Shown one piece after another: positions 54,725 through 63,483 of a stretch of DNA of 64,000 nt. Position 1 is the stretch's first letter. The number at the start of each line of letters is the position of its first letter. The stretch is from Prolixibacter denitrificans (lineage in GTDB: Bacteria > Bacteroidota > Bacteroidia > Bacteroidales > Prolixibacteraceae). The stretch is from contig NZ_PYGC01000001.1 in the NCBI RefSeq assembly GCF_003014495.1, forward strand, positions 372,001 through 436,000, read 5' to 3'. The position numbers and the translations under genes were made by a program. A model generated the notes under the pieces. That model was not told the DNA's origin, searched no databases, and worked only from the letters and a program-made list of their open reading frames with translations.

Positions 54725-54929
54725 TTAACTTAAAAATTAGTGCGTTGTTGGGTCTGCAAAGATCCAAAAATAACGATTCCGACCATGCCATATAGGATAT
54801 TTTATCCACCATTGGCAGTGCAAACCTGCTCAATCAGCACGTTACCGATTTACCCACAAGAAATCACCAACACCGTAAACATCCTGTCAACATAGTTTTC
54901 AACAAGATGTGAACAATTCCAGTTGATAA

Positions 54930-55922
54930 CTACGCTTTAGCCTTATTAATTCCTTCTTCGATGATTTCTGTTAACAACTCCTTCAAATCGAGCTCCATGG
55001 CCTCTACCTGCTGCGGAATAAAGCTTGTTCCGGTCATGCCGGGAATGGTATTTACTTCGAGAAAATAAAAACGTCCCTCGTGCCGGATGAAGTCGATACG
55101 AACAATTCCGTTGCAGCCGCACAAGTCATAAATCTGCGACGACAGCGCCTGGATTTCCAGCATTGCCTCTTCCGATATCCGGGCCGGAGTAATCTCTTCG
55201 GCCATGCCGGCTACATATTTCGATTCGTAATTGAAGAACTCATTCTTCGGAATAATTTCCGTTGCCGGGAAAACCAGCTTTCTTTCACCAATCTTCACCA
55301 GACCACAAGTAAACTCGGTTCCCGAGATAAACTCATCAACCAGCACCTCTTCGTCCTCTTCGAACGCTTTTTCAATAGCTGGTTTCAGCTCATCAGCCGT
55401 TTTTACTTTCGTGATACCAAAGCTGGACCCTCCTGCATTGGGTTTCACAAAAATGGGCAATCCCAGTTCCGACAGAATCGCGTCGATATCATAGTCATCT
55501 CCTTTCACGAGATGAAACGAACGCGCCATTTCAATTCCCGATGTGCGGAGAAAATTATTGCAATAGAATTTATTGAATGTCAACGCCGAAGACTCGGTAT
55601 CGCTCGACGAATACGGAATACCAATCAGATCGAAATAACCTTGCAGAATACCATTCTCGCCCGGAGAACCGTGAATGATGATATAAGCATATTCAAGCTG
55701 AATCTTTTTACCATCAACCGAAAATGAGAAATCCGACTTATCGACATCGGCAATCTTCGTTTCACCGTCGATCACTTCCCACACACCGTTCCTCATTTTT
55801 ACCATCCACGGTGTAAAGTGCTCCCGATCGATTGATTTCATCACATTGGCGCCACTATTCATCGAAACTACATATTCCGAAGAATCGCCGCCAACCACTA
55901 CTGCAATGTTTCTCTTTGTCAT
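54930..55922 (-). CDS. ddl: D-alanine--D-alanine ligase
   Basis: 330 residues from the ATG at 55920-55922 (MTKRNIAVVVGGDSSEYVVS). A frame extension to 55970 would overlap rluD and precede the conserved start. ATP-grasp enzyme joining two D-alanines for peptidoglycan. Visible motifs: VVVGGDSSE at the N-terminus, IIHGSPGENGILQGYFD near 95, PNAGGSSFGITKVK near 160 and FYFLEVNTIPGMTGTSFIPQQ near 290. It lies 11 bases downstream of rluD in the PASTA-rluD-ddl operon. Confidence 0.95.
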   Translation of the reverse strand: MTKRNIAVVVGGDSSEYVVSMNSGANVMKSIDREHFTPWMVKMRNGVWEVIDGETKIADVDKSDFSFSVDGKKIQLEYAYIIIHGSPGENGILQGYFDLIGIPYSSSDTESSALTFNKFYCNNFLRTSGIEMARSFHLVKGDDYDIDAILSELGLPIFVKPNAGGSSFGITKVKTADELKPAIEKAFEEDEEVLVDEFISGTEFTCGLVKIGERKLVFPATEIIPKNEFFNYESKYVAGMAEEITPARISEEAMLEIQALSSQIYDLCGCNGIVRIDFIRHEGRFYFLEVNTIPGMTGTSFIPQQVEAMELDLKELLTEIIEEGINKAKA

Positions 55923-55933
55923 TCCGGTTACGA

Positions 55934-56989
55934 TTAAAACTGGTTTCTGTTTGAAATATAGGTTCGCCACTTTTCGATTACCTGCGTCATATCTTCAGGC
56001 AATTCCGAATCAAAAATCATTTCTTCACCGGTACGCGGGTGTACAAATCCCAGCATTTTAGCGTGCAGCGCCTGCCGGGGAAGAAGCTGGAAACAGTTTT
56101 CCACAAACTGCTTGTATTTCGTGAAGGTGGTTCCTTTCAGAATTTTGTCACCACCATAATTATCATCGTTAAATAGCGGATGACCAATGTAGCGCATGTG
56201 CACCCTGATTTGGTGCGTCCTTCCGGTTTCCAGCACACATTCCACCAGGTTGACGTACCCAAGCTTTTCAAGCACTTTGTAATGCGTCACGGCAGGCTTG
56301 CCATAATCTCCTTCCGGGAAAACCGTGAACACCTGCCGGTTTTTCAAACTACGGCCGATGTTACCTTCAATTGTTCCTTCGTCCTCCTTCAGGTTTCCCC
56401 AAACAATGGCGTTATACTTTCGCTTGGTTGTCTTATTGAAAAACTGTGCTGCCAAATGATTCTTAGCCATTTCGGTCTTGGCAACAACCAACAATCCCGT
56501 CGTATTTTTATCGATGCGGTGCACCAGTCCCGGGCGAGGATCGTCGCCGCCGTAAAGCGGCAAGTCCTTGTAACGATAGGCCAATGCATTCACCAGTGTT
56601 CTGGAATAATTTCCGTGCCCGGGATGAACCACCAATCCGGCCGGTTTATTAATCACCAGCAAGTCGTCGTCTTCATATACGATGTCCAGGGGAATATCTT
56701 CCGGAATAATTTTCAGCTCACGACGCGGATAATCCATCACTATGGAAATCTCATCATCGGGCTTTACTTTGTAGTTGGCTTTTACAGAGACATTATTCAC
56801 CAGGATACTGCCAGCTTCGGCAGCTGACTGAATTCGACTGCGGGAAGCGGTATCGATGCGGTTGACCAAAAATTTATCAATGCGCAAAGGCTTCTGTCCC
56901 GGATCGACGGTGAGCCGGTAATGCTCAAACATTTCATTATCGTCGTCCTGCTCGTCCCGATCATCTACCGGCAAATTCTTTTCTGTCAT
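55934..56989 (-). CDS. rluD: RluD-family 23S rRNA pseudouridine synthase
   Basis: 351 residues from the ATG at 56987-56989; an AAGGAG ribosome-binding site lies 8 bases upstream, which decides this start over the longer frame to 57034 that would overlap the PASTA gene. N-terminal S4 RNA-binding domain (about 30-90; RIDKFLVNRIDTASRSRIQS), then the catalytic domain with LVHRIDKNTTGLLVVAKT, whose Asp is the nucleophile, and ETGRTHQIRVHM near 260. It makes pseudouridines in helix 69 of 23S rRNA. Confidence 0.95.
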   Translation of the reverse strand: MTEKNLPVDDRDEQDDDNEMFEHYRLTVDPGQKPLRIDKFLVNRIDTASRSRIQSAAEAGSILVNNVSVKANYKVKPDDEISIVMDYPRRELKIIPEDIPLDIVYEDDDLLVINKPAGLVVHPGHGNYSRTLVNALAYRYKDLPLYGGDDPRPGLVHRIDKNTTGLLVVAKTEMAKNHLAAQFFNKTTKRKYNAIVWGNLKEDEGTIEGNIGRSLKNRQVFTVFPEGDYGKPAVTHYKVLEKLGYVNLVECVLETGRTHQIRVHMRYIGHPLFNDDNYGGDKILKGTTFTKYKQFVENCFQLLPRQALHAKMLGFVHPRTGEEMIFDSELPEDMTQVIEKWRTYISNRNQF

Positions 56990-56999
56990 CAAAAACTCC

Positions 57000-57803
57000 T
57001 TATTTATTATCGTCGCCCGAAGAAAGGCTGTCAACCGGAAGCTTCAGCCACAGATCGACCGAATGGCCAATTTCGACACCTTCGTGCCTGTTAAATTCCG
57101 GCGATTGCTGCCAAATGACCGCATTCGTCGAATCTTCCTCTGTCTTGACATCTTTGCTGTAAATAACAGCACCAACCGTCAAAGACACATCCTGCAAAAT
57201 TTTTCGCCCTTCATCATATGTGTATCCGGTCAAATCGGGTACAACCGTCCGCTTATTCTCCATGGTCTTTCCTACAACCAAATCGATAGCTGTTCCCCGG
57301 GGAACCAGAATACCCGGATCAATACTGGAACCGTGCAGCTTCTGCGCAAGCACCAAATTATTGAACTCCGAAGGGCTGAAGGTCACATCGCCTAATTTCA
57401 ATCCCTTAGATTGAAGCAACACCCGGGCTTCCCGTAACGAAACATCAGTCAACTTAGGCAGTTGAACCATTTCCGGTTTAACCGCTGCAATGGTTACATA
57501 AACCGTGCGTCCTGCTTTGATGTAGTGGCCACTCCGGGGCATCTGCTCAATCACCGAACCCGGCGAGAAATCGGTGTGGTACACCGAATCACGAATAACC
57601 ACGTCAATATCTTTATTCTTGGCTACTTTTTCCCAATCCGTCTGCTCCAGTCCGGTAAGATTTGGAGTTGGAAATGCTTCGCCGTGATGCGTATACTTCG
57701 ATAACGCATACATCGTCAACCACAGCAAAATAAGCGTAAGCACAACGGCCAGAATTACATTCAGCCAAAAAACCTTGCTTTTCAGAAATTTTCGGAATGA
57801 CAT
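57000..57803 (-). CDS. Membrane-anchored protein with three PASTA domains
   Basis: 267 residues. One transmembrane anchor at about 12-34, then three PASTA-like modules (about 40-108, 112-182, 186-258) in the periplasm: PNLTGLEQTDWEKVAKNKDI, LPKLTDVSLREARVLLQSKG and VPDLTGYTYDEGRKILQDVS. PASTA modules bind peptidoglycan or beta-lactams in kinases and PBPs, but no kinase or transpeptidase domain is attached here. Cotranscribed with rluD and ddl, so a cell-wall role is plausible. Confidence 0.92.
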   Translation of the reverse strand: MSFRKFLKSKVFWLNVILAVVLTLILLWLTMYALSKYTHHGEAFPTPNLTGLEQTDWEKVAKNKDIDVVIRDSVYHTDFSPGSVIEQMPRSGHYIKAGRTVYVTIAAVKPEMVQLPKLTDVSLREARVLLQSKGLKLGDVTFSPSEFNNLVLAQKLHGSSIDPGILVPRGTAIDLVVGKTMENKRTVVPDLTGYTYDEGRKILQDVSLTVGAVIYSKDVKTEEDSTNAVIWQQSPEFNRHEGVEIGHSVDLWLKLPVDSLSSGDDNK

Positions 57804-57978
57804 ATCTTCTTATCTAGGGTGAATATGACCTTGCAACAAAATTAATCCTAAAGTCGAAAAGTAAAAATTTATCGCACCTGTTGCCCACAAAAAAACCGAA
57901 GGTGCATATCTTCATCATCAGATGAAAATTTCACTCTCCGGTTTCCATATCTCTTTACTGATAAATTCCTCAGTGCAA

Positions 57979-59109
57979 TTAATCGAAACGACGAACGATA
58001 TTGTACAACGTATCGCGTTCGACAGGCACTTTACCAGCCGTCTTAATCATTTTAACCAACTCATCGGTCGAAGCAGACGGATTCTGCTCTTCAGCTCCGG
58101 CCATCGAGTAAATCTTTGTTGAATCATCAATGGTTCCGTCCAAATCATCAACACCAAAAGCAAGAGATAACTGCGCAACCGACTTACCAATCATCGGCCA
58201 GTAGGCTTTCAGGTGTGGAATATTGTCGAGGAAAATCCGGGCAACCGCGTAGTTTTTCAAATCTTCCAATGTTGTCGATTCAGCAATGTGCGAAAATGCA
58301 TTGTTTGAATGACGGAACTTCAACGGAATAAAAGTATTGAAGCCATGGGTCTGGTCCTGCAATTCCCTCAAACGATTCATATGATCGACACGGTGCTCGT
58401 AGGTTTCAATCAATCCGTAAAGCATCGTTGCATTACTCGGAATTCCCAACTTGTGTGCGGTTTCATGAATCTTCAACCAACCAGCTGTATCGGTTTTATC
58501 GGGGCAGATACGGGCTCTCGTCTTTTCATCAAAAATTTCAGCACCACCCCCCGGCATCGAATCCAAACCGGCTTTTTTCAGGGTCTGCAATCCTTCTTCC
58601 AACGAGAGTCCTGCTTTCTTTATCATGGCATCCACCTCAACTGCTGTGAAGCCTTTGATATGGATATCCGGCAATACCGACTTGACCGTTTGAACTAAAT
58701 CGGCATAATAGAAAAGATCACGGTTGGGGTGTACAGCACCCACGATGTGTACTTCCGTAATATCTTTTCCTACATAACTTTCGGCTTTGCGCCGAATATC
58801 GTTCAAACTGTGCTCCCAGCTTCCTTCTTCACCATCGTCGCGACGATAGGAACAAAATGAGCAGTGGCTTTCGCAAATATTCGTCGGCTCAATATGAAAG
58901 TTGCGGTTGAAATAGACATATTCGTCATTGATACGCTGACGCACTGCATTGGATAACATTGACAAAAAAGGAATCTCGCCTTCCTGATAAAGTGTAACTC
59001 CTTCATCGAAAGTAATACGTTCTCCATTAAGTGCTTTTCCAGCTATATCCAGTAATCTGCTGTTCGATACGGTGGTCTTCAGCAGAGAGAAAACATCACT
59101 GTTTTGCAT
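57979..59109 (-). CDS. mqnE: Aminofutalosine synthase
   Basis: 376 residues. Radical-SAM enzyme of the futalosine menaquinone pathway. It uses 3-[(1-carboxyvinyl)oxy]benzoate and SAM to make aminofutalosine. The iron-sulfur CxxxCxxC motif is in ICESHCSFCSYRRDDGEEGS near residue 80, with IVGAVHPNRDLFYYADLV near 122, MPGGGAEIFDEKTRARICPD near 192 and FIPLKFRHSNNAF near 268. The window holds no other menaquinone gene, so the pathway is scattered. Confidence 0.93.
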   Translation of the reverse strand: MQNSDVFSLLKTTVSNSRLLDIAGKALNGERITFDEGVTLYQEGEIPFLSMLSNAVRQRINDEYVYFNRNFHIEPTNICESHCSFCSYRRDDGEEGSWEHSLNDIRRKAESYVGKDITEVHIVGAVHPNRDLFYYADLVQTVKSVLPDIHIKGFTAVEVDAMIKKAGLSLEEGLQTLKKAGLDSMPGGGAEIFDEKTRARICPDKTDTAGWLKIHETAHKLGIPSNATMLYGLIETYEHRVDHMNRLRELQDQTHGFNTFIPLKFRHSNNAFSHIAESTTLEDLKNYAVARIFLDNIPHLKAYWPMIGKSVAQLSLAFGVDDLDGTIDDSTKIYSMAGAEEQNPSASTDELVKMIKTAGKVPVERDTLYNIVRRFD

Positions 59110-59280
59110 GATTTCCAGTTTTTCTGAATTATACGTCCGGATTTCCCGGAATCAGCGACTAAAGTACAAAAAAATACCTTGGTGTCCGCTAAAAAACAGG
59201 CCAACATCGGCCATAAACAACAAAAGGTAAAGAGTATTAGCTCCTTACCTTCCGTATATCGTACTCGAAAATAATGTTCA

Positions 59281-59439
59281 TTATCTCTTGTGACGCGGCT
59301 CATCTGAAACAGTCAGTTTTTTCCGACCTTTCGCACGACGAGCTTTAAGAACTTTGCGACCGTTTACAGTCGCCATTCTTTCACGGAAACCATGTTTGTT
59401 TTTCCTTTTCCTGTTATGCGGCTGAAATGTTCTTTTCAT
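59281..59439 (-). CDS. rpmH: 50S ribosomal protein L34
   Basis: 52 residues, read from the ATG at 59437-59439 to the TAA at 59281-59283. [20 protein letters not shown] is the textbook L34 start, followed by [20 protein letters not shown] and a basic end. A structural protein of the large subunit. In many bacteria it sits near dnaA and rnpA; neither is seen here. Confidence 0.97.
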   Translation of the reverse strand: MKRTFQPHNRKRKNKHGFRERMATVNGRKVLKARRAKGRKKLTVSDEPRHKR

Positions 59440-59787
59440 CTCTGAAAATATTTTACTGTTTAATTTCTTTTGTACTTCCTTGCCAATTCGGACTGCAAAA
59501 TTAACTCTTTTTTTCTTTGCTCCAAACGAATCGGGTTTTTTATAGCTTTTTCTCCGGCAATAATTTCCAGCCAGACAGACGCTGCAAATATATTATTTTG
59601 AGGGACAAATTTCATCCCTGATATGTTTCAAAAATGGCCTGTAAAATATTTTATCTTTACGCCCGTTAAGTTTTATGGCATACTATATGTTATATACAGG
59701 CGAATCAAGACAATTCAATTGACAAATTGTTTTTTGATTTTCCCGTTTGAAAAGGGACATTTTAAAAACGTGCTTAAAAAACACCCA
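59440..59787. other. Intergenic region between rpmH and the lipoprotein gene
   Basis: This 348-base AT-rich gap lies between divergent genes. The plus-strand frame open from 59623 is the upstream extension of the lipoprotein gene and is probably untranslated. TATCTTTA at 59651-59658 is a near match to the -7 element. No structured RNA recognised. Confidence 0.5.
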
Positions 59788-60957
59788 ATGAAAAACTTGC
59801 ATTATTTACTGTTCTTCGTCCTGCTGGTGACCTCTTGTGCATCGCCGAAGAAATATCTGGCCAATCAAAACTACGATGCGGCGATTGGAAAAGCCGTGCA
59901 TAAACTACTCAAGTCACCCCGCAAAGCTGAACTGATGGCAACCATCGACCGGGCTTATAAGCTGGCCAACCAACAAGACCTGGAACGGGTTAAATTCCTC
60001 GAGCAGGAAGGGAGTCCGCGAAACTATGATGAAGCAGTGGATATCTACCGCCGTTTGAAAAACCGCCAGGCGCTGGTAAATACGGTTACGCCATTCCGTT
60101 ACAACGGGAAGGTTTACGATTACCCGCTAGTGGATTATGACCAAAAGCTCATCGCATCGAAAAGAAAAGCTGCTGATTATCTTTACGCTCATGGTAACAA
60201 ACTGATGCAAAACGGCGACAAAGAATCTTTCCGGAAAGCCTATGAAGCATTCAGGAAAGTAAAAGAATACACCAGCGATTACACCGATATCGATCAAAAA
60301 ATGGCAGAAGCCCACGATAAGGGAATGAGCCGTGTTCTGGTGCAGGCTATCAATAATACCCACCTAAAGTTTTCTCCCCAATTCATGGACAATCTGCTGA
60401 CCATCGATAACAGCGGATTAAACAGTGACTGGGTGGAGTATGATTTCCGCGATATGGACCGGCAAATGCAGTATGACTACTACGTCAATATCAACCTAAA
60501 TAATATCCAGATTTCTCCCGACCAATCGGAAGAAAAAGATTACACCGAACAAAAGAAGGTAGAAGATGGCTGGAATTATGCGCTTGACAGCCGCGGCAAC
60601 GTGATGAAGGATTCGCTCGGCAATGACATAAAAATTAAGAAGTACAAAGAGTTGAAGTGCACAGTCATTGAAACCCATCAGCATAAGACCTGCCAGGTGA
60701 ACGGCGTGGTAGAATACCTGCAGAATAATCCGTCGAAATTGTTGCGTAAAGTACCGATCGGTACCAACCTCGATTTTGATCATTCGTGGGCTCGTGCTGT
60801 CGGAGATTTGGGAGCACTCAGCGAAGAATCGAAGAAAAAATGTCAGGTAAAAGCGATGCCTTTCCCATCCAACCTCGATATGGTTTATGAAGGAACCGAT
60901 AAATTGAAGCTGGCAATTACCAATGTCATCAGGAATAACCGGAGGTTTATTTATTAA
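59788..60957 (+). CDS. Lipoprotein with helical repeats, unknown function
   Basis: 389 residues from the ATG at 59788 (MKNLHYLLFFVLLVTSCASP), giving a lipoprotein signal with the Cys at 17. The frame is open to 59623, but that part has no homology-like features and hides the signal. The mature N-terminal half (YDAAIGKAVHKLLKSPRKAE, AVDIYRRLKNRQALV, FRKAYEAFRKVKEYTSDYTD) looks like TPR-type helical repeats; the second half is mixed alpha/beta. Probably periplasmic or outer-membrane. It converges with rsmG, nine bases away. Confidence 0.8.
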   Translation: MKNLHYLLFFVLLVTSCASPKKYLANQNYDAAIGKAVHKLLKSPRKAELMATIDRAYKLANQQDLERVKFLEQEGSPRNYDEAVDIYRRLKNRQALVNTVTPFRYNGKVYDYPLVDYDQKLIASKRKAADYLYAHGNKLMQNGDKESFRKAYEAFRKVKEYTSDYTDIDQKMAEAHDKGMSRVLVQAINNTHLKFSPQFMDNLLTIDNSGLNSDWVEYDFRDMDRQMQYDYYVNINLNNIQISPDQSEEKDYTEQKKVEDGWNYALDSRGNVMKDSLGNDIKIKKYKELKCTVIETHQHKTCQVNGVVEYLQNNPSKLLRKVPIGTNLDFDHSWARAVGDLGALSEESKKKCQVKAMPFPSNLDMVYEGTDKLKLAITNVIRNNRRFIY

Positions 60958-60966
60958 CCGGAAAAC

Positions 60967-61599
60967 TTAGAGAGAAAGACAGACCACTTTTTTGGTCTCG
61001 AAGAAAGATTCGCTGAAAAAATCAGCAATCGAATATAATTCCACGTCCCGGCGGAATGGTTTAATTTCATCGGCAAAGTCGCCACCCTTGAGATAAATGA
61101 TTCCGTTGGGACGTGCGTTTTTTTGCTCTTTGGCTATGTTCTTCCGAACCATCGCCACAAATTTTGGAAAAGCAGTTACCGCACGACTAACCACAAAATC
61201 GAAAGGTTCTTTCACCTGTTGCACACGGGTATGAACTCCTTTCACGTTGGTTAATCCCAATGCTGCCGCTACTTCATTCACCACTTTTATTTTCTTGCCA
61301 ATCGAATCAACCAACAGAAATTCTGTTTCGGGGAACAATATAGCCAATGGTATTCCGGGGAAACCGCCGCCGGTGCCTACGTCCATGATACGCGTTCCCG
61401 GCACAAATTTTATCACTTTGGCAATGGCCATTGAATGTAAAACGTGGTGGATATAAAGCTCATCAATATCCTTCCGGGAAATCACGTTGATTTTCTCGTT
61501 CCATTCACGGTAAAGCGTTCCAAGCCGGGCAAAACGGTCGTATTGCTCCTGGGTTAAATCGGGAAAGTACTTCTGAATAATCTCCATTGCGATGCTCAT
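60967..61599 (-). CDS. rsmG: 16S rRNA (guanine-527 N7)-methyltransferase
   Basis: 210 residues. Rossmann-fold methyltransferase using SAM; the motif MDVGTGGGFPGIPLAILFPE near residue 70 binds SAM, and FVVSRAVTAFPKFVAM near 130 is the RNA-side motif. It methylates G527 near the decoding site. Its ATG overlaps the upstream sigma factor's TGA, so the two are translationally coupled. A second ATG four codons later is also possible. Confidence 0.95.
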   Translation of the reverse strand: MSIAMEIIQKYFPDLTQEQYDRFARLGTLYREWNEKINVISRKDIDELYIHHVLHSMAIAKVIKFVPGTRIMDVGTGGGFPGIPLAILFPETEFLLVDSIGKKIKVVNEVAAALGLTNVKGVHTRVQQVKEPFDFVVSRAVTAFPKFVAMVRKNIAKEQKNARPNGIIYLKGGDFADEIKPFRRDVELYSIADFFSESFFETKKVVCLSL

Positions 61600-62216
61600 T
61601 TGCCCGTTTTGTCAGAACCCATTTCGGTTTTATTTAACAAGTTAAACAGCATTTCGCGGGCACGAAAAAGCTGCACTTTGACGGTTCCAAGGGGCAAATT
61701 TAACTCTTTTGCTATTTCGTCATACGAATACTCCTTGAAATATCGGAGTTCGACTAACATGCGGTAACGCGGCTTCAGTCGGCTCACCATCCGGCGAAGA
61801 ATGTTGGCGCGCTGCTGACGAATATATTTTTCTTCGGGCGAAAGTGTTTCTGATTTGAAATTGGGATTGTACTCCGAATCTTTCCGGTCGGTATCGGGAT
61901 TCTCCAGCGGAACCGTATTGGCTCTTCGCTTCCGCAGAAAATCGATTCCATTGTTCGAGGCAATCCGGAACAACCAGGTACTAAAGGCAAATTTGGGTGA
62001 ATATTGATGAAGATTGGTAAAGGCTTTTCCAAAAGCCTCGATGGTTAAATCCTCGGCATCGGCTCGGTTATTAACCATTTTTAGCAACATGAAATAAATA
62101 GCATCTTTATAACGGTTCATCAGCCGCGCAAAAGCATACTCGTCCCCTTCCCTTGCCAGCTTTACAAGCTCAAGGTCTCTACGTGCATTCTCTGACAAGT
62201 TGGGGTTTATTTCCAT
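61596..62216 (-). CDS. ECF-type RNA polymerase sigma factor
   Basis: 206 residues from the ATG at 62214-62216; the purine-rich GGAGAGGAAG just upstream favours this start over the one at 62258. Region 2 (about 15-95: EYAFARLMNRYKDAIYFMLL, AEDLTIEAFGKAFTNLHQYS, STWLFRIASNNGIDFLRKRR) and region 4 (about 145-200: LKPRYRMLVELRYFKEYSYD, LPLGTVKVQLFRAREML). Its start overlaps the glycosyltransferase stop by about 10 bases and its stop overlaps rsmG, giving a tight GT-sigma-rsmG operon. No anti-sigma gene adjoins. Confidence 0.92.
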   Translation of the reverse strand: MEINPNLSENARRDLELVKLAREGDEYAFARLMNRYKDAIYFMLLKMVNNRADAEDLTIEAFGKAFTNLHQYSPKFAFSTWLFRIASNNGIDFLRKRRANTVPLENPDTDRKDSEYNPNFKSETLSPEEKYIRQQRANILRRMVSRLKPRYRMLVELRYFKEYSYDEIAKELNLPLGTVKVQLFRAREMLFNLLNKTEMGSDKTGK

Positions 62217-63334
62217 TTCTTCCTCTCCGCCGCAATGTGCTGTCTCCAGCTCATCCAACCATTAATCAGCGGCAGGCAGGTTCTGTACAGAAAGCTTCGC
62301 AACACCAATCCTTTATCACCCAAACGATTCGAGGCAACTATCATCAGGATAAATTCCAGCAAGAACCGAAATGCCCAAATACCCAGAATCCAAAACCGAT
62401 AAGGTGATATAACCAGAAGAACCAGTAAGGCAACATCTGTCAAAATCCTGCTTACCGTATCAAGCGATAAATAGAATCGCTGGGATACAGAAAATTTTCT
62501 TCTTAATAACAAATGTTTCTTTTTTAAGTTCATCCAGTCGTAGTACATCAGCGGACCTGAAATACCCACAGAAGTGGCAGCACCGAAGGCCACTGCCGAA
62601 TTCTTCTTACGCGATAATTTGTTGACGAACATTTCGTTTTCACCGAAAGGTGTATCCAGTTGGGCGGCAAATCCCCGCTTCTCCAGGAAATATTTTCGGC
62701 GATAAGCCAGGTTAATATTCGAAATAGGCATTGGTAATCCGAAAAACCAGGCCGGACCGTATCGAAGTGCCAGTGTGAAATTCTCAATGCGTGTCCACCA
62801 TTTGCCGTAGCCGGAAGTGCGGGAATAGTTGACGTATCCGAAAACAATATCCTTTACGGGCTCCAGATAGGAAGAATAAGCCTCAAGCCAGCCCATACCC
62901 GGCACCACCACCTGCGGATCGAGGAAAATCAACCAGTCATTGTCGGCAGCTCTGATTCCCACCGTCAGCGCCAACGCATTGGCGAAATCAGTTTCCTGTT
63001 TCACGATGGTTGTCTTCAACTGTGGATACTTGCTTTTCATCACCCTCAACACGGCATCCGTATGATCTGTAGAGCAATCGTCAACAACTATGACTTCGTA
63101 ATTCGGGTAATTTTGTTCCAACAGAGGCGGCAAAGTTTCCTTTAATTCTTCGGCATAGTTCCGGGAAGTAATAATCAGCGAAACCGATGGCTTCTCTGAC
63201 GAAGGTTGTTGCTTCTTTCGAAAGATCAGTGAGGCGAGCGAAATCAGATAAACCAACTGAATAAGCGTTCCTATTGCCAAAACAGCCATTCCGATAAGTT
63301 CCACCAAACTAAATGTAAGAGTATCTGTCAGCAT
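62207..63334 (-). CDS. Membrane-bound family 2 glycosyltransferase
   Basis: 375 residues. N-terminal membrane helix (about 8-35), then a GT-A domain: SLIITSRNYAEELKETLPPL near 50, VIVVDDCSTDHTDAVLRVMK near 80 (nucleotide binding), DNDWLIFLDPQVVVPGMGWL near 130. Two further helices sit at the C-terminus (about 297-340: ILTDVALLVLLVISPY, FWILGIWAFRFLLEFILMIV). The first strands use NYAEEL and DDCSTDHT, the classical processive-GT2 pattern. The sugar transferred is unknown. Leads the operon with the sigma factor and rsmG. Confidence 0.88.
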   Translation of the reverse strand: MLTDTLTFSLVELIGMAVLAIGTLIQLVYLISLASLIFRKKQQPSSEKPSVSLIITSRNYAEELKETLPPLLEQNYPNYEVIVVDDCSTDHTDAVLRVMKSKYPQLKTTIVKQETDFANALALTVGIRAADNDWLIFLDPQVVVPGMGWLEAYSSYLEPVKDIVFGYVNYSRTSGYGKWWTRIENFTLALRYGPAWFFGLPMPISNINLAYRRKYFLEKRGFAAQLDTPFGENEMFVNKLSRKKNSAVAFGAATSVGISGPLMYYDWMNLKKKHLLLRRKFSVSQRFYLSLDTVSRILTDVALLVLLVISPYRFWILGIWAFRFLLEFILMIVASNRLGDKGLVLRSFLYRTCLPLINGWMSWRQHIAAERKKWK

Positions 63335-63457
63335 TATTCTTTTGGTTTTCCGAGTCTCCCAAAAATAGATAATGACGGAGTATAATACCTACATATCGTT
63401 ATTTTTTTTTCACATATCTCAATCATAAGCTTTCCGGGGATATTACACCATAATAAT

Positions 63458-63465
63458 TATCTTTG
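63458..63465 (+). promoter_or_regulatory. -7 element of the tgt promoter
   Basis: TATCTTTG matches TAnnTTTG and lies 18 bases before the tgt ATG, implying a very short leader. Confidence 0.5.
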
Positions 63466-63483
63466 TGCGTCAAATTTTTGGTA

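Noticed and set aside
54725-54929. Chromosomal origin next to dnaB
   Set aside because: Only two imperfect DnaA boxes, no AT-rich unwinding region, no dnaA nearby.
55080-55727. 215-aa frame antisense to ddl
   Set aside because: Shadow of the D-Ala-D-Ala ligase gene; no signal, domain or start context.
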